The notes: a model not told the origin generated them from the letters alone. 64,000 nucleotides of DNA from Winogradskyella alexanderae (GCF_020166335.1 NZ_JAIUJR010000006.1:1-64000), one strand, 5' to 3'. Numbered from the stretch's first letter, positions 10,540-20,752 are shown. Translations and numbers: made by a program.

Positions 10540-13500
10540 TTACTCTTCTAATCTAATATCTAATCCTAGTCCCTTCAATTCGTGCATAAGTACATTGAAA
10601 GATTCTGGTAATCCTGGCTCTGGCATTGGCTCACCCTTAACGATTGCCTCGTAAGTTTTAGCTCTACCTATTACATCATCTGATTTAACAGTTAAGATTT
10701 CACGCAATGTACTTGATGCACCGTAGGCTTCAAGTGCCCAAACTTCCATCTCACCAAAACGTTGACCTCCAAATTGCGCCTTACCACCAAGCGGTTGTTG
10801 CGTAATTAACGAGTACGGGCCTATTGAACGTGCATGCATCTTATCATCAATCATGTGACCTAACTTAATCATATAAATCACACCGACTGTTGCAGCCTGG
10901 TCAAATCGCTCTCCGGTTCCACCATCATATAAATAGGTATGGCCAAATCTCGGTATACCAGCTTCATCAGTATATTCATTAATTTGATCTAGAGTAGCAC
11001 CATCAAAAATTGGTGTCGCGTACTTACGATCTAATTTTTGACCTGCCCAGCCTAGTACAGTTTCATAAATCTGACCAATATTCATACGTGATGGTACACC
11101 TAGTGGATTCAATACGATATCTACAGGTGTTCCGTCCTCTAGGAATGGCATGTCTTCTTGACGTACAATACGAGCAACTATACCTTTGTTACCATGACGT
11201 CCTGCCATTTTATCACCAACTTTTAGCTTACGTTTTTTAGCAATATAAACCTTTGCAAGTTTAATGATCCCTGAAGGTAACTCGTCTCCTACAGAGATTG
11301 TAAATTTCTCGCGTCTGAGTGAACCTTGTAAATCATTTTCCTTAATCTTATAGTTGTGAATTAAGTCTGCAACTAAAGTATTTGTATGGTCGTCTGTAGT
11401 CCACTTTCCTGATGTTAAATGCGTGTAGTCATCCACAGCGTTCAACATTTTTAAAGTATACTTCTTACCTTTTGGTATAATTTCTTCTCCAAGATCATTA
11501 TAAATACCTTGAGCGGTTTTACCATTTACAATTGCAAATAATTTTTCAACTAAAATATTTTTAAGATCGTCAAAACGCTTATCGTAAGCATCTTCGAGCT
11601 TTTCGATATCTTCTTTATCTTGTGCTCTTTTACGCTTATCTTTTACAGCTCTTGCAAACAACTTCTTATCTATTACAACGCCATTTAATGATGGTGAAGC
11701 TTTTAAAGAAGCATCTTTTACATCACCTGCTTTGTCCCCGAAAATTGCACGCAAAAGTTTTTCTTCTGGTGTTGGATCAGATTCACCTTTTGGTGTAATC
11801 TTACCAATCAAGATATCGCCTGGTTTAATTTCAGCACCAATACGAATCATACCATTCTCATCAAGGTCTTTAGTAGCCTCTTCTGAAACATTTGGAATAT
11901 CATTAGTCAACTCCTCATTACCTAATTTGGTATCTCTTACTTCTAACGAATATTCATCTATATGAATTGACGTGAAAATATCGTCACGAACAACTTTTTC
12001 AGAAATTACAATAGCATCCTCAAAGTTATATCCTTTCCAAGGCATAAAGGCCACTTTCATATTTCTACCAAGTGCAAGTTCACCATTCTGCGTTGCATAA
12101 CCCTCACAAAGCACCTGACCTTTTGTAACCTTATCACCTTTTTGAACAATAGGCTTTAAGTTTATTGAAGTCCCTTGGTTGGTTTTTCTGAATTTCACCA
12201 ATGGATATTCTTTGACATCACTATCAAAGCTTACCATTGCTTCCTCTTCAGTGCGCTTGTATTTAATCACAATTTTATCAGCATCAACATACTCAACGAC
12301 ACCCTCGCCCTCGGCATTAATTAAAACTCTGGAATCTGATGCAACCTGACGTTCTAAACCAGTACCCACAATTGGTGATTCTGGACGTAATAAAGGTACA
12401 GCTTGACGCATCATATTAGAACCCATTAAGGCACGGTTTGCATCATCATGCTCTAAGAAAGGTATTAACGATGCCGAAATCGATGCGATCTGATTTGGCG
12501 CAACGTCTGTGTAACTTACAGTTGAAGGCTCCACAACAGGGAAATCTCCTTCTTGACGCGCAATTACCTTATCATGAGTAATTTTACCTTTGCCATCTAC
12601 CTCAACTGTTGCTTGGGCGATTAATTTTTCTTCTTCCTCTTCTGCACTTAAATATGTTGGCGCATTCTTGATATCTACGACACCATCTTCAACTTTTCTA
12701 TATGGAGTTTCAATGAATCCCATTGAATTCACCTTAGCGTAAACTGAAAGTGAAGATATTAAACCAATGTTTGGTCCTTCTGGTGTTTCAATTGGACACA
12801 AGCGACCATAGTGTGTGTAATGAACGTCACGAACCTCAAAACCTGCTCTTTCTCTAGAAAGACCCCCAGGTCCTAAGGCCGATAATCTTCGTTTGTGGGT
12901 AATCTCTGCCAATGGATTTGTTTGATCCATGAACTGAGATAATTGGTTTGTACCAAAGAACGAGTTAATTACAGACGATAATGTTTTAGCATTTATCAAA
13001 TCAATTGGCGTAAATACTTCGTTGTCTCGTACATTCATACGCTCACGAATAGTACGTGCCATACGTGCTAAGCCAACTCCAAACTGAGACGATAACTGTT
13101 CACCAACCGTACGTACACGACGATTTGATAAGTGGTCAATATCGTCAATCTCTGCTTTAGAGTTAATTAACTCAATTAAATATTTTATGATGGTAATGAT
13201 ATCTTCTTTAGTAAGCACTTGCTTATCCATACCGATATCAAGACCTAATTTTTTGTTCATTCTGTAACGTCCAACTTCTCCTAGAGAATAACGCTGATCA
13301 GAAAAGAACAACTTATCAATTATACCACGTGCAGTTTCCTCATCTGGCGGTTCTGCATTACGTAACTGACGGTAAATGTGCTCAACAGCCTCTTTCTCTG
13401 AGTTTGTTGGATCTTTCTGTAATGTGTTATGAATAATGGCATAATCTCCCTGTTGGGCACTTTCCTTGTGTAAAAGAATTGTTTTTACACCTGCTTCAAG

Positions 13501-14352
13501 GATTTCTTCAATATTTTCTTTGTCTACAATGGTGTCACGATCTAATACAATTTCGTTACGCTCAATAGATACAACTTCCCCAGTATCTTCATCTACGAAA
13601 TCTTCATGCCATGTATTAAGAACACGTGCCGCCAACTTGCGACCAATAACTTTTTTCAATCCTGTTTTAGAAACTTTAACCTCCTCTGCAAGGTCGAATA
13701 TCTCTAAAATATCCTTATCACGCTCAAAACCAATTGCACGGAATAAAGTAGTAACAGGTAATTTTTTCTTTCTATCAATATAAGCGTACATTACACTATT
13801 GATATCCGTTGCGAATTCTATCCAAGAACCTTTAAAAGGAATTACTCTTGCAGAATACAACTTCGTACCATTAGCGTGGAATGATTGGCTAAAGAACACA
13901 CCAGGTGATCTATGTAACTGCGATACAACTACACGCTCAGCGCCGTTTATGCAAAATGTACCACTAGGTGTCATGTAAGGGATAGTACCTAAATAAACAT
14001 CTTGAACTATAGTTTCGAAATCCTCGTGCTCTGGATCTGTACAATACAGTTTCAATCTTGCTTTTAAAGGTACACTGTAAGTTAATCCCCTTTCGATACA
14101 TTCTTCAATCGTGTATCTTGGAGGATCTATAAAGTAATCTAAAAATTCTAAGACGAATTGATTACGTGTATCTGTAATTGGGAAGTTCTCCATGAAGGTG
14201 TTATACAAACCTTCATTCTCTCTTGCTTCTGACTTTGTTTCTAATTGGAAAAAATCCTGAAAGGATTTTATTTGAATATCCAAAAAGTCTGGGTAATCTG
14301 TTCTATTTACAATAGAAGAGAAATTAATTCTTTCAGCCTTTTTTGCTAACAT
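10540..14352 (-). CDS. rpoB: DNA-directed RNA polymerase subunit beta
   Basis: The 1270-residue subunit has the rifampicin-binding cluster with ordinary sensitive-type residues ([12 protein letters not shown] then [12 protein letters not shown]), the [12 protein letters not shown] motif and the C-terminal [19 protein letters not shown] block that contacts beta'. It follows rplL after 122 bases containing a perfect hairpin, and precedes rpoC. This is the conserved rplJL-rpoBC arrangement. Confidence 0.99.
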   Translation of the reverse strand: MLAKKAERINFSSIVNRTDYPDFLDIQIKSFQDFFQLETKSEARENEGLYNTFMENFPITDTRNQFVLEFLDYFIDPPRYTIEECIERGLTYSVPLKARLKLYCTDPEHEDFETIVQDVYLGTIPYMTPSGTFCINGAERVVVSQLHRSPGVFFSQSFHANGTKLYSARVIPFKGSWIEFATDINSVMYAYIDRKKKLPVTTLFRAIGFERDKDILEIFDLAEEVKVSKTGLKKVIGRKLAARVLNTWHEDFVDEDTGEVVSIERNEIVLDRDTIVDKENIEEILEAGVKTILLHKESAQQGDYAIIHNTLQKDPTNSEKEAVEHIYRQLRNAEPPDEETARGIIDKLFFSDQRYSLGEVGRYRMNKKLGLDIGMDKQVLTKEDIITIIKYLIELINSKAEIDDIDHLSNRRVRTVGEQLSSQFGVGLARMARTIRERMNVRDNEVFTPIDLINAKTLSSVINSFFGTNQLSQFMDQTNPLAEITHKRRLSALGPGGLSRERAGFEVRDVHYTHYGRLCPIETPEGPNIGLISSLSVYAKVNSMGFIETPYRKVEDGVVDIKNAPTYLSAEEEEEKLIAQATVEVDGKGKITHDKVIARQEGDFPVVEPSTVSYTDVAPNQIASISASLIPFLEHDDANRALMGSNMMRQAVPLLRPESPIVGTGLERQVASDSRVLINAEGEGVVEYVDADKIVIKYKRTEEEAMVSFDSDVKEYPLVKFRKTNQGTSINLKPIVQKGDKVTKGQVLCEGYATQNGELALGRNMKVAFMPWKGYNFEDAIVISEKVVRDDIFTSIHIDEYSLEVRDTKLGNEELTNDIPNVSEEATKDLDENGMIRIGAEIKPGDILIGKITPKGESDPTPEEKLLRAIFGDKAGDVKDASLKASPSLNGVVIDKKLFARAVKDKRKRAQDKEDIEKLEDAYDKRFDDLKNILVEKLFAIVNGKTAQGIYNDLGEEIIPKGKKYTLKMLNAVDDYTHLTSGKWTTDDHTNTLVADLIHNYKIKENDLQGSLRREKFTISVGDELPSGIIKLAKVYIAKKRKLKVGDKMAGRHGNKGIVARIVRQEDMPFLEDGTPVDIVLNPLGVPSRMNIGQIYETVLGWAGQKLDRKYATPIFDGATLDQINEYTDEAGIPRFGHTYLYDGGTGERFDQAATVGVIYMIKLGHMIDDKMHARSIGPYSLITQQPLGGKAQFGGQRFGEMEVWALEAYGASSTLREILTVKSDDVIGRAKTYEAIVKGEPMPEPGLPESFNVLMHELKGLGLDIRLEE

Positions 14353-14410
14353 TGATGAACGAGATTTTTTATTAAAAAAAATTAAAATTGTGCATATCCT
14401 TTATATACAC

Positions 14411-14451
14411 AAAAGGGTTTAGGTCTTAGAGGGTAACTCCAGACCTAAACC
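14411..14451 (-). terminator. Attenuator/terminator hairpin between rplL and rpoB
   Basis: An 11-bp perfect inverted repeat (14416-14426 with 14441-14451) encloses a 14-base loop and is followed on the minus strand by TTTTG. Its place in the rplL-rpoB spacer matches the partial terminator known from E. coli, which lowers rpoBC expression relative to L7/L12. That it is partial here is inference, since rpoB has no other obvious promoter. Confidence 0.75.
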
Positions 14452-14474
14452 ATATGTTGTAGGTTAAGCTGAGC

Positions 14475-14855
14475 TTACTTAAGCTCAACCTCAGCTCCTG
14501 CTTCTTCTAAAGAAGATTTTAAGCCCTCTGCTTCGTCTTTAGAAACACCTTCTTTTATTGTACTTGGTGCTTCATCTACTAAGCCTTTAGCATCTTTTAA
14601 TCCTAAACCAGTTAACTCCTTAACTAATTTTACAACAGCCAACTTAGATGCTCCAGCTGCTTTTAATATAACATCAAATTCAGTTTGCTCTTCAGCAGCT
14701 TCACCGCCACCTGCAGCACCACCTCCAGCAGCAACTGCAACTGCAGCTGCAGCAGGCTCAATGCCATACTCATCTTTTAATATTGTAGCTAATTCGTTAA
14801 CCTCTTTTACGGTTAAATTAACCAATTGTTCTGCGAAATCTTTTAAATCTGCCAT
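14475..14855 (-). CDS. rplL: 50S ribosomal protein bL12 (L7/L12)
   Basis: This 126-residue acidic stalk protein has an N-terminal dimerisation helix (about 1-33), an Ala/Gly-rich hinge (about 34-55) and the C-terminal factor-binding domain with [24 protein letters not shown]. It recruits translational GTPases to the ribosome. It follows rplJ after 48 bases. Confidence 0.98.
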   Translation of the reverse strand: MADLKDFAEQLVNLTVKEVNELATILKDEYGIEPAAAAVAVAAGGGAAGGGEAAEEQTEFDVILKAAGASKLAVVKLVKELTGLGLKDAKGLVDEAPSTIKEGVSKDEAEGLKSSLEEAGAEVELK

Positions 14856-14903
14856 TTTTCTATTGTTTAATGTGTGTGTTATAATAATTTTTGTGTGTTT
14901 ATT

Positions 14904-15425
14904 TTATCCTTCTTTCTCAGATAACGTTTTTACGATACCAGCTAGGGTTCCTCCACCTGATTTAAGTGCTGAGATAACATTCTTAGCTGGCGATTGTAAT
15001 ATTGTAATAATTTCTCCAAGAAGCTCTTCACGAGACTTAATTTCTACAAGTGTATCTAATAAGTCATCACCAATATAAATAGCTTCTTCAATAAAAGCAC
15101 CTTTTAATAAAGGCTTATCTGATTTTTTTCGGAATTGTTTAATAACCTTTGCAGGTGCGTTCCCTGCTTCAGAATACATAACAGAAGTGTTCCCTTTCAA
15201 AGTAGATGGTAATTCACCAAAGTCCTTATCAGAAGCTTCCATTGCCTTCTCTAAAAGCGTATTCTTCACAACAGCCAGTTTTACGTTTGATTTAAAACAA
15301 GCTCTTCTTAAGTTTGAAGTCGTTGCTGCATCTAACCCAGAAATATCAGTAAGATAGATATTAGTGTTTTCAGCTAATTGAGCAGTTAACTCTTCAATTA
15401 CTTGCGATTTTTCTTCTCTTGTCAT
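14904..15425 (-). CDS. rplJ: 50S ribosomal protein uL10
   Basis: The 173-residue protein anchors L7/L12 dimers to 23S rRNA. It shows the usual N-terminal RNA-binding domain (LDAATTSNLRRACFKSNVKLAVVKNTLLEKA) and a C-terminal helix for L12 dimers. Only 19 bases separate it from rplA, so the long L10-binding leader known in E. coli is not present in the gap; if autoregulation exists it must use sequence inside rplA or another mechanism. Confidence 0.98.
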   Translation of the reverse strand: MTREEKSQVIEELTAQLAENTNIYLTDISGLDAATTSNLRRACFKSNVKLAVVKNTLLEKAMEASDKDFGELPSTLKGNTSVMYSEAGNAPAKVIKQFRKKSDKPLLKGAFIEEAIYIGDDLLDTLVEIKSREELLGEIITILQSPAKNVISALKSGGGTLAGIVKTLSEKEG

Positions 15426-15444
15426 AATATTCTAAGTTTAACTA

Positions 15445-16134
15445 CTATCCTATTTTAGTATCAATTGCTATACTTGGGCTCATTGTACTTGACATGTAAA
15501 TACTCTTTACATAAGTACCTTTAGCTGCAGTTGGCTTTAACTTCATTAAAGTAGTTAAAAGCTCGTTTGCATTACCAACCAATTTCTCAGCACTAAAAGA
15601 TGCTTTTCCAATTGGTGCATGTACGATACCTGTTTTATCAACTTTAAAATCTATTTTACCAGCTTTTACTTCACTAACAGCCTTAGCTACATCCATTGTA
15701 ACTGTTCCTGTTTTAGGGTTTGGCATAAGACCTCTTGGGCCTAATATCCTACCTAATGGTCCCAACTTACCCATAATGCTTGGCATTGTAACGATAACGT
15801 CAACGTCTGTCCAACCATCTTTTATTTTTTGTAAGTATTCATCTAACCCAACATAATCTGCACCAGCTTCCTTAGCTTCGGCTTCCTTATCTGGAGTTAC
15901 TAATGCGAGAACCTTCATATCTTTACCTGTACCGTGTGGTAATGAAACAACACCACGAACCATTTGATTGGCCTTACGAGGATCTACACCAAGTCTAACT
16001 GCTAAATCTACTGAAGCGTCAAACTTTGTGTATGTTATTTCTTTTAGTAAAGCTGAAGCTTCTTCTAACGAGTAAAGTTTGTTTTTATCAACCTTTGCTC
16101 GTGCTTCTTTTTGCTTTCTTGTTAATCTTGCCAT
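15445..16134 (-). CDS. rplA: 50S ribosomal protein uL1
   Basis: The conserved N-terminus [11 protein letters not shown] starts at 16134, giving 229 residues. The frame is open nine codons further upstream, but that extension is unconserved-looking and would overlap the rplK stop. L1 builds the L1 stalk and can repress its own operon. The signature for the L1 stalk RNA contact, including [14 protein letters not shown], is clear. It lies 10 bases after rplK. Confidence 0.97.
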   Translation of the reverse strand: MARLTRKQKEARAKVDKNKLYSLEEASALLKEITYTKFDASVDLAVRLGVDPRKANQMVRGVVSLPHGTGKDMKVLALVTPDKEAEAKEAGADYVGLDEYLQKIKDGWTDVDVIVTMPSIMGKLGPLGRILGPRGLMPNPKTGTVTMDVAKAVSEVKAGKIDFKVDKTGIVHAPIGKASFSAEKLVGNANELLTTLMKLKPTAAKGTYVKSIYMSSTMSPSIAIDTKIG

Positions 16135-16144
16135 TTCAAAAATT

Positions 16145-16585
16145 TTAGTTTGGAGCCTCACCTCCTTTAACAGTGATTCCCATAGATCTAGCTGTACCAG
16201 CTACCATCTTCATTGCTGAACCTATTTCAAATGCATTTAAATCTTGCATTTTGTCTTCAGCAATAGCTCTAACTTGATCCCAAGTTACTTTTGCTACTTT
16301 TCGTCGGTTTGGTTCTCCAGAACCCTTCTTTACTTTGGCCGCTTCTAATAATTGTACTGCAGCTGGTGGTGTCTTGATTACAAATTCAAATGATTTGTCT
16401 TTGTAAACAGAAATGACCACAGGTAAAACTTTACCTGGTTTATCCTGGGTTCTCGCATTAAACTGCTTACAGAACTCCATGATATTAACTCCAGCAGCAC
16501 CTAAAGCGGGTCCAACCGGTGGCGACGGATTCGCAGCACCTCCCCGAACTTGTAGCTTAACTACTTTGTCTAATTCTTTTGCCAT
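16145..16585 (-). CDS. rplK: 50S ribosomal protein uL11
   Basis: The 146-residue protein has the proline-rich [26 protein letters not shown]-terminus that contacts the GTPase centre and the C-terminal 23S rRNA-binding domain ([16 protein letters not shown]). It is required for stringent-factor activation in studied bacteria. It sits between nusG (69 bases upstream) and rplA. Confidence 0.98.
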   Translation of the reverse strand: MAKELDKVVKLQVRGGAANPSPPVGPALGAAGVNIMEFCKQFNARTQDKPGKVLPVVISVYKDKSFEFVIKTPPAAVQLLEAAKVKKGSGEPNRRKVAKVTWDQVRAIAEDKMQDLNAFEIGSAMKMVAGTARSMGITVKGGEAPN

Positions 16586-16654
16586 TTTTAAATGTTTAGT
16601 GCGTTATATCTAAATTGGAAGCTAGAATGAACGCTATCTTTATTGTAACAATTA

Positions 16655-17200
16655 TTATAACTTTTCTACTTGCATATAGCTCAATTCTAATGGTGTCTTT
16701 CTACCGAAAATCTTAACCATTACCTCAAGCTTGCGCTTTTCTTCGTTTATCTTTTCTATAGTACCATCAAATCCATTGAATGGTCCATCTATAACCTTTA
16801 CGGTTTCTCCTTTTGTAAACGGTATGGCCACAAGAGCATCTGCTTCAATAGCCAATTCATCTACTTTACCTAACATTCTATTTACTTCAGATTGTCTTAA
16901 CGGTACAGGATCACCACCTTTAGTCTCTCCTAAAAAGCCAATTACATTTGTAATGGACTTTATAATATGTGGAATCTCACCGCTAAGGTTTGCCTGTATC
17001 ATTATGTATCCAGGGAAATAGACTTTCTCTTTGTTAATCTTTTTCCCATTACGGATTTGAATTACTTTTTCTGTAGGCACCAATACTTGGTCAACATAAT
17101 CCTCAAGCCCTAATCTTGCAATTTCGTTTTCGATGTAAGTTTTTATTTTGTTTTCCTGTCCACTTACAGCTCTAACAACATACCATTTTTTATCAGACAT
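16655..17200 (-). CDS. nusG: Transcription termination/antitermination factor NusG
   Basis: The 181-residue product has the NGN domain (WYVVRAVSGQENKIKTYIE at the start) and a C-terminal KOW domain at about 127-150 (FTKGETVKVIDGPFNGFDGTI). It binds RNA polymerase and couples it to ribosomes or Rho. It follows secE after 19 bases in the canonical secE-nusG-rplK order. Confidence 0.98.
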   Translation of the reverse strand: MSDKKWYVVRAVSGQENKIKTYIENEIARLGLEDYVDQVLVPTEKVIQIRNGKKINKEKVYFPGYIMIQANLSGEIPHIIKSITNVIGFLGETKGGDPVPLRQSEVNRMLGKVDELAIEADALVAIPFTKGETVKVIDGPFNGFDGTIEKINEEKRKLEVMVKIFGRKTPLELSYMQVEKL

Positions 17201-17219
17201 AATCGTTTCTGTAATATTG

Positions 17220-17414
17220 TTAGTTTATAAATTGAAAATATGCTTTAACTGCACGACTAAAAACCGTGTCAACACCCCAAATAGCCAATGAAAAAATAAT
17301 TGAAAATACAGCTACCAAAACTGTTAATCTCTGAGCTTCTGGCCAAGGTGTCCAAGACACATTGTTTTTTAATTCCTCAAAAGACTCTTTTATATATGTT
17401 ATAATTCCTGCCAT
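17220..17414 (-). CDS. secE: Preprotein translocase subunit SecE
   Basis: A 64-residue single-span SecE: an amphipathic helix with the conserved FEELKNNVSWTPWPEAQRLT block (about 12-31) precedes one transmembrane helix (about 33-53). It stabilises SecY in the SecYEG channel. It lies between tRNA-Trp and nusG. Confidence 0.95.
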   Translation of the reverse strand: MAGIITYIKESFEELKNNVSWTPWPEAQRLTVLVAVFSIIFSLAIWGVDTVFSRAVKAYFQFIN

Positions 17415-17459
17415 TTGTTATTTGTTTTTCAGACTCTATTACAGCCTTATTTTGCTTCG

Positions 17460-17532
17460 CACGGGTTGCGAGACTCGAACTCACGACACCTGGTTTTGGA
17501 GACCAGTGCTCTACCAACTGAGCTAAACCCGT
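17460..17532 (-). tRNA. tRNA-Trp (CCA anticodon)
   Basis: A full cloverleaf can be read on the minus strand: acceptor ACGGGTT pairs with AACCCGT, the anticodon loop is CTCCAAA and the T arm carries GTTCGAGTC. The 3' CCA is not encoded. It sits between tuf and secE, a standard place for this tRNA. Confidence 0.97.
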
Positions 17533-17543
17533 AAATAATAATC

Positions 17544-17570
17544 AAGGCGTCCTGTATTACAGGACACCTT
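17544..17570 (-). other. Hairpin between tuf and tRNA-Trp
   Basis: A 7-bp stem GTCCTGT/ACAGGAC extended by AAGG/CCTT across one mismatch has a 3-base loop. The minus-strand tail is TTGATTATTATTTA, not a clean T-run. It is either a weak terminator after tuf or an RNA processing signal before the tRNA. Confidence 0.5.
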
Positions 17571-17595
17571 AATTAACTATTTAACATTATAATGT

Positions 17596-18783
17596 TTAGT
17601 CTAATATTTCAGTTACCTGACCAGCTCCAACTGTTCTACCACCTTCACGGATAGCGAAACGTAAACCTACGTTCATTGCAATTGGCTGGATTAAATCTAC
17701 CTCAATAGTAAGGTTATCACCAGGCATTACCATTTCAACACCAGAAGGTAAAGTAATGTTACCTGTAACGTCAGTAGTTCTTACATAGAACTGTGGACGA
17801 TAGTTATTGTGGAATGGTGTGTGACGGCCTCCTTCTTCTTTTTTAAGGATATAAACCTCAGCTTTGAATTTAGCATGTGGCGTTACAGATCCAGGTTTAG
17901 TGATTACCATACCTCTTGAAATCTGCGTTTTTTCAATACCTCTTAAAAGAATACCCGCGTTATCTCCAGCCTCACCTCTGTCAAGAATTTGACGGAACAT
18001 TTCGATACCTGTAATAGTAGATGTTAATTTCTCAGCACCCATACCGATAATTTCTACTGGATCACCTGTTTTAGCAATACCAGTTTCAATACGTCCTGTT
18101 GCTACAGTACCACGACCTGTAATTGAAAATACATCCTCAATTGGCATTAGGAATGGCTTATCCATATCACGCACTGGCTCTTCGATCCAAGTGTCAACGG
18201 CTTCCATTAATTCCATTACAGTGTCTACCCACTTTTGCTCACCATTAAGTGCGCCTAAAGCAGAACCAGCCACAACTGGACCATTGTCTCCATCGTACTC
18301 ATAGAAGTTTAATAAGTCTCTAACTTCCATGTCTACCAATTCTAAAAGCTCTTCATCATCAACCATATCTACTTTGTTCAAGAAAACAACGATACGAGGA
18401 ATACCTACCTGACGACCTAATAAGATGTGCTCACGTGTTTGTGGCATAGGACCATCCGTTGCAGCAACAACTAAAATAGCACCATCCATTTGAGCAGCAC
18501 CAGTTACCATGTTCTTTACATAATCCGCGTGACCTGGACAGTCTACGTGTGCATAGTGACGGTTAGCTGTTTGATATTCTACGTGTGAAGTATTAATTGT
18601 TATACCTCTTTCTTTTTCTTCTGGTGCGTTATCAATCTGATCAAAAGATTTAGCCTCTGAAAAACCTGCATCAGCTAATACTTTAGTAATAGCAGCAGTT
18701 AAAGTTGTTTTACCGTGATCTACGTGTCCAATAGTACCAATGTTTAAGTGTGGTTTTGAACGATCAAAAGTTGCCTTTGCCAT
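17596..18783 (-). CDS. tuf: Elongation factor Tu
   Basis: The 395-residue GTPase delivers aminoacyl-tRNA to the ribosome. G1 GHVDHGKT is at 19-26, G3 DCPGHAD at 81-87 and G4 NKVD at 136-139, followed by beta-barrel domains II and III of normal length. It is flanked by tRNA genes, four upstream and tRNA-Trp downstream, which suggests coordinated supply of EF-Tu and tRNAs. Confidence 0.99.
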   Translation of the reverse strand: MAKATFDRSKPHLNIGTIGHVDHGKTTLTAAITKVLADAGFSEAKSFDQIDNAPEEKERGITINTSHVEYQTANRHYAHVDCPGHADYVKNMVTGAAQMDGAILVVAATDGPMPQTREHILLGRQVGIPRIVVFLNKVDMVDDEELLELVDMEVRDLLNFYEYDGDNGPVVAGSALGALNGEQKWVDTVMELMEAVDTWIEEPVRDMDKPFLMPIEDVFSITGRGTVATGRIETGIAKTGDPVEIIGMGAEKLTSTITGIEMFRQILDRGEAGDNAGILLRGIEKTQISRGMVITKPGSVTPHAKFKAEVYILKKEEGGRHTPFHNNYRPQFYVRTTDVTGNITLPSGVEMVMPGDNLTIEVDLIQPIAMNVGLRFAIREGGRTVGAGQVTEILD

Positions 18784-18853
18784 GTTTAATTTATTTTAAT
18801 CTTATTAAATATTAGTGTTCAATTTAAATTCTAAACTATCTCTTAGAAAAAAG

Positions 18854-18925
18854 AGCCAATGACGAGATTTGAACTCGTGACCTCTTCCTTACCAAGGAAA
18901 CGCTCTACCCCTGAGCTACACCGGC
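18854..18925 (-). tRNA. tRNA-Thr (GGT anticodon)
   Basis: Cloverleaf on the minus strand: acceptor GCCGGTG pairs with CATTGGC (two G-T pairs), anticodon loop TTGGTAA, T arm with GTTCAAATC. CCA is not encoded. It is the last of four clustered tRNAs upstream of tuf. Confidence 0.96.
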
Positions 18926-18987
18926 GTAAAGGTTTTAGTTTCTCATTACATTACATCTAATGAGTTCCTGCCTTCACAGGAATATTG

Positions 18988-19060
18988 AGCGGGAGACCGG
19001 GTTCGAACCGGCGACATTCAGCTTGGAAGGCTGACGCTCTACCAACTGAGCTACTCCCGC
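18988..19060 (-). tRNA. tRNA-Gly (TCC anticodon)
   Basis: Acceptor GCGGGAG pairs with CTCCCGC, the anticodon loop is CTTCCAA and the T arm carries GTTCGAACC. CCA is not encoded. Confidence 0.97.
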
Positions 19061-19095
19061 TTTTATGAAACAAACTTTTTCTTTGTTGCATTTGG

Positions 19096-19178
19096 TGGGA
19101 AGAGCAGGATTCGAACCTGCGAAGGTAAAAACCAACAGATTTACAGTCTGTCCTCGTTGGCCGCTTGAGTATCTTCCC
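19096..19178 (-). tRNA. tRNA-Tyr (GTA anticodon)
   Basis: Acceptor GGGAAGA pairs with TCTTCCC, the anticodon loop is CTGTAAA and there is a long variable arm, as expected for bacterial tRNA-Tyr. The three bases after the discriminator (19095-19093) read CCA, unlike the other four tRNAs here. Confidence 0.97.
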
Positions 19179-19219
19179 AAAAATCAATAAACTAAAGAAC
19201 TGATTCTTTTTTAGTTAAG

Positions 19220-19293
19220 AGCCGATAGAGGGACTCGAACCCACGACCTGCTGATTACAAATCAGCTGCTCTAGCCAGCTGAGCTATATCGGC
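19220..19293 (-). tRNA. tRNA-Thr (TGT anticodon)
   Basis: Acceptor GCCGATA pairs with TATCGGC, the anticodon loop is TTTGTAA and the T arm carries GTTCGAGTC. CCA is not encoded. It is the first gene of the tRNA-tuf unit. Confidence 0.97.
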
Positions 19294-19327
19294 CTTTTTT
19301 CTTCGTTTTCTGGGTCAAAAAAGACCA

Positions 19328-19355
19328 CAAAAAAGTCCGCTATTTCTAACGGACT
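19328..19355 (-). terminator. Terminator of the hibernation-factor gene, overlapping the tRNA promoter
   Basis: A 6-bp GC-rich stem AGTCCG/CGGACT (19334-19339 with 19350-19355) has a 10-base loop and is followed on the minus strand by TTTTTTG. It ends transcription arriving from 19408-19710. Its promoter-side arm overlaps the presumed start of the tRNA operon. Confidence 0.75.
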
Positions 19356-19356
19356 G

Positions 19357-19386
19357 CAAATGTAGTGTTTTATTTTTGTATTCAAA
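19357..19386 (-). promoter_or_regulatory. Promoter of the tRNA-tuf operon
   Basis: On the minus strand TACATTTG (19357-19364) fits TAnnTTTG, and TTTG (19383-19386) lies 18 bases upstream as the -33 element. The start would fall near 19350, inside the terminator hairpin. Confidence 0.65.
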
Positions 19387-19407
19387 ACATTTTTGAAAAA
19401 ATTTTAG

Positions 19408-19710
19408 TTAGCTATGGGCTCTCAATTTTTGCTTTCTTTTTTTAATTTGTCTTTCTAGAGAGGCAATAGCAATATCGGCACCTTCCTCGAATGTTTTACA
19501 TTGTTTTTTTACAATAAAGCTGTCTCCTGGAACTCTAATCTTAGCTTCAAATACCTTGTTCTCTTTACCGCTAGTATTTTCCACCTTTAAATATACATCT
19601 GATTGTATGATTTTATCATAAAACAAGTCTAATTTATCCATACGTTTTTGAATGAAATCAATTAGTTTACGATCTGCAGTAAAATTTACGGATTGAGTGT
19701 TTACTTTCAT
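19408..19710 (-). CDS. hpf: Ribosome hibernation-promoting factor, short HPF/RaiA family
   Basis: The 100-residue protein has the beta-alpha-beta-beta-beta-alpha HPF fold pattern: MKVNTQSVNFTADRKLIDFIQKR at the start, the central EAKIRVPGD strand and a basic C-terminal helix (ERQIKKRKQKLRAH). It binds in the decoding channel of idle ribosomes. Only the short form is present, without the dimerising C-terminal domain of long HPF. It is encoded between xerC and the tRNA-tuf block and ends at a terminator. Confidence 0.9.
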   Translation of the reverse strand: MKVNTQSVNFTADRKLIDFIQKRMDKLDLFYDKIIQSDVYLKVENTSGKENKVFEAKIRVPGDSFIVKKQCKTFEEGADIAIASLERQIKKRKQKLRAHS

Positions 19711-19779
19711 AAGCTCATTTTTAGGTTAAACAAATGATGATAAATTGACATTTAATCACCTTCAATATTTTTAACGCAG

Positions 19780-20670
19780 TTACTTTTTATTTCTTGGGTG
19801 CGATTTGGCATAGACCTTTTTTAATTCTGCTATACTATTGTGCGTGTATACTTGAGTAGCTGCCAAACTTGTATGTCCAAGAAGTTCTTTCACTGCATTT
19901 AAATCTGCACCTTCGTTTAATAAGTGAGTAGCAAAAGAATGTCTCAGTACATGTGGGCTACATTTTGCTTTTGAAGACGCCTTACTAAAATACTTATTTA
20001 TTATTCTGTAAACAAGCATTTCGTAAATTTTAATACCCTTTTTGGTTAAAAAAACTGCCTTTTTGTCTGTGATTTGTTGTAGTTCATTTCTATATTGCAG
20101 GTAACGCTCAAAGGATTGAACAACAGAGTTAATTATGGGAGTATAGCGCTCCTTGTTGCGCTTTCCGATTACTTTAAGTTGTTTAGTTTTTAAATCTACA
20201 TCCGAAAGCTCAATGTTAACTAATTCAATTCTTCTTATTCCCGTTGAATAAAATAATTCAATGATTAAGCTATCCCTGGCAGATTCAAAATCTACAACTT
20301 CAATACTTTGGTCCAAGACCGCTTTAAGCTCATTTTTAGAAAATGGGAGATTTAACTTTTTTCCGACCTTAAGTGCCTTGTGTTTGCTTAACGGGTTACT
20401 CTTAATTACCAAAGTTTTCTGCAAAAACTTGTAATAGGCATTCAATGAAGATATTTTTCTATTTATAGATCTATTGCTTACGCCATTATCCACTAACTCA
20501 ACAATCCATTGTCTTATTAAACTGTAGTCTGCGTCTTTGATATTGACGTCATTATAGTTTTCAGCCAAAAAGTCCTGAGCAGAATTTACATCATTAATGT
20601 AAGCAGTAACGGTATGCTGTGAATAATTTTTCTCTAATGAAAGATAATCTGAAAATGCCTTAATACTCAT
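19780..20670 (-). CDS. xerC: Tyrosine recombinase XerC
   Basis: From ATG at 20670 the product has 296 residues; a longer frame begins at 20700 but adds a sequence unlike the family. An N-terminal SAM-like core-binding domain (about 1-90) precedes the catalytic domain with Arg146 (TGIRRIEL), His240 and Arg243 (HVLRHSFATHLL), His266 (LLGHTSL) and Tyr275. The set matches chromosome dimer resolution recombinases acting at dif with FtsK. No integron, prophage or dif-like element is adjacent, so a housekeeping role is likely. It lies between rpsU and hpf. Confidence 0.93.
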   Translation of the reverse strand: MSIKAFSDYLSLEKNYSQHTVTAYINDVNSAQDFLAENYNDVNIKDADYSLIRQWIVELVDNGVSNRSINRKISSLNAYYKFLQKTLVIKSNPLSKHKALKVGKKLNLPFSKNELKAVLDQSIEVVDFESARDSLIIELFYSTGIRRIELVNIELSDVDLKTKQLKVIGKRNKERYTPIINSVVQSFERYLQYRNELQQITDKKAVFLTKKGIKIYEMLVYRIINKYFSKASSKAKCSPHVLRHSFATHLLNEGADLNAVKELLGHTSLAATQVYTHNSIAELKKVYAKSHPRNKK

Positions 20671-20725
20671 CTTTAAAAGCTTGAGAATAAATATAACCAA
20701 ATAGATACAAAATAGCTCTTAATAA

Positions 20726-20752
20726 AAAATCCTGTGATAAACACAGGATTTT
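20726..20752 (-). terminator. Terminator after rpsU
   Basis: An 11-bp perfect stem (20726-20736 with 20742-20752) with a 5-base loop is followed on the minus strand by a T-run. It separates rpsU from xerC. Confidence 0.85.

Noticed and set aside
6683-13783. Plus-strand open frames of 60 to 105 codons within rpoC and rpoB
   Set aside because: They lie antisense to universally conserved polymerase genes and lack any start context or domain.
16135-16161. Nine-codon N-terminal extension of rplA
   Set aside because: It would overlap the rplK stop and does not look like L1; the conserved MARLTRKQ start at 16134 is preferred.
18957-19187. Two overlapping minus-strand frames of 68 and 76 codons
   Set aside because: They run through tRNA-Gly and tRNA-Tyr; the apparent peptides are translations of tRNA sequence.
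20671-20700. Ten-codon extension of xerC
   Set aside because: The added residues are hydrophobic and unlike the family start; ATG 20670 gives the normal 296-residue length.
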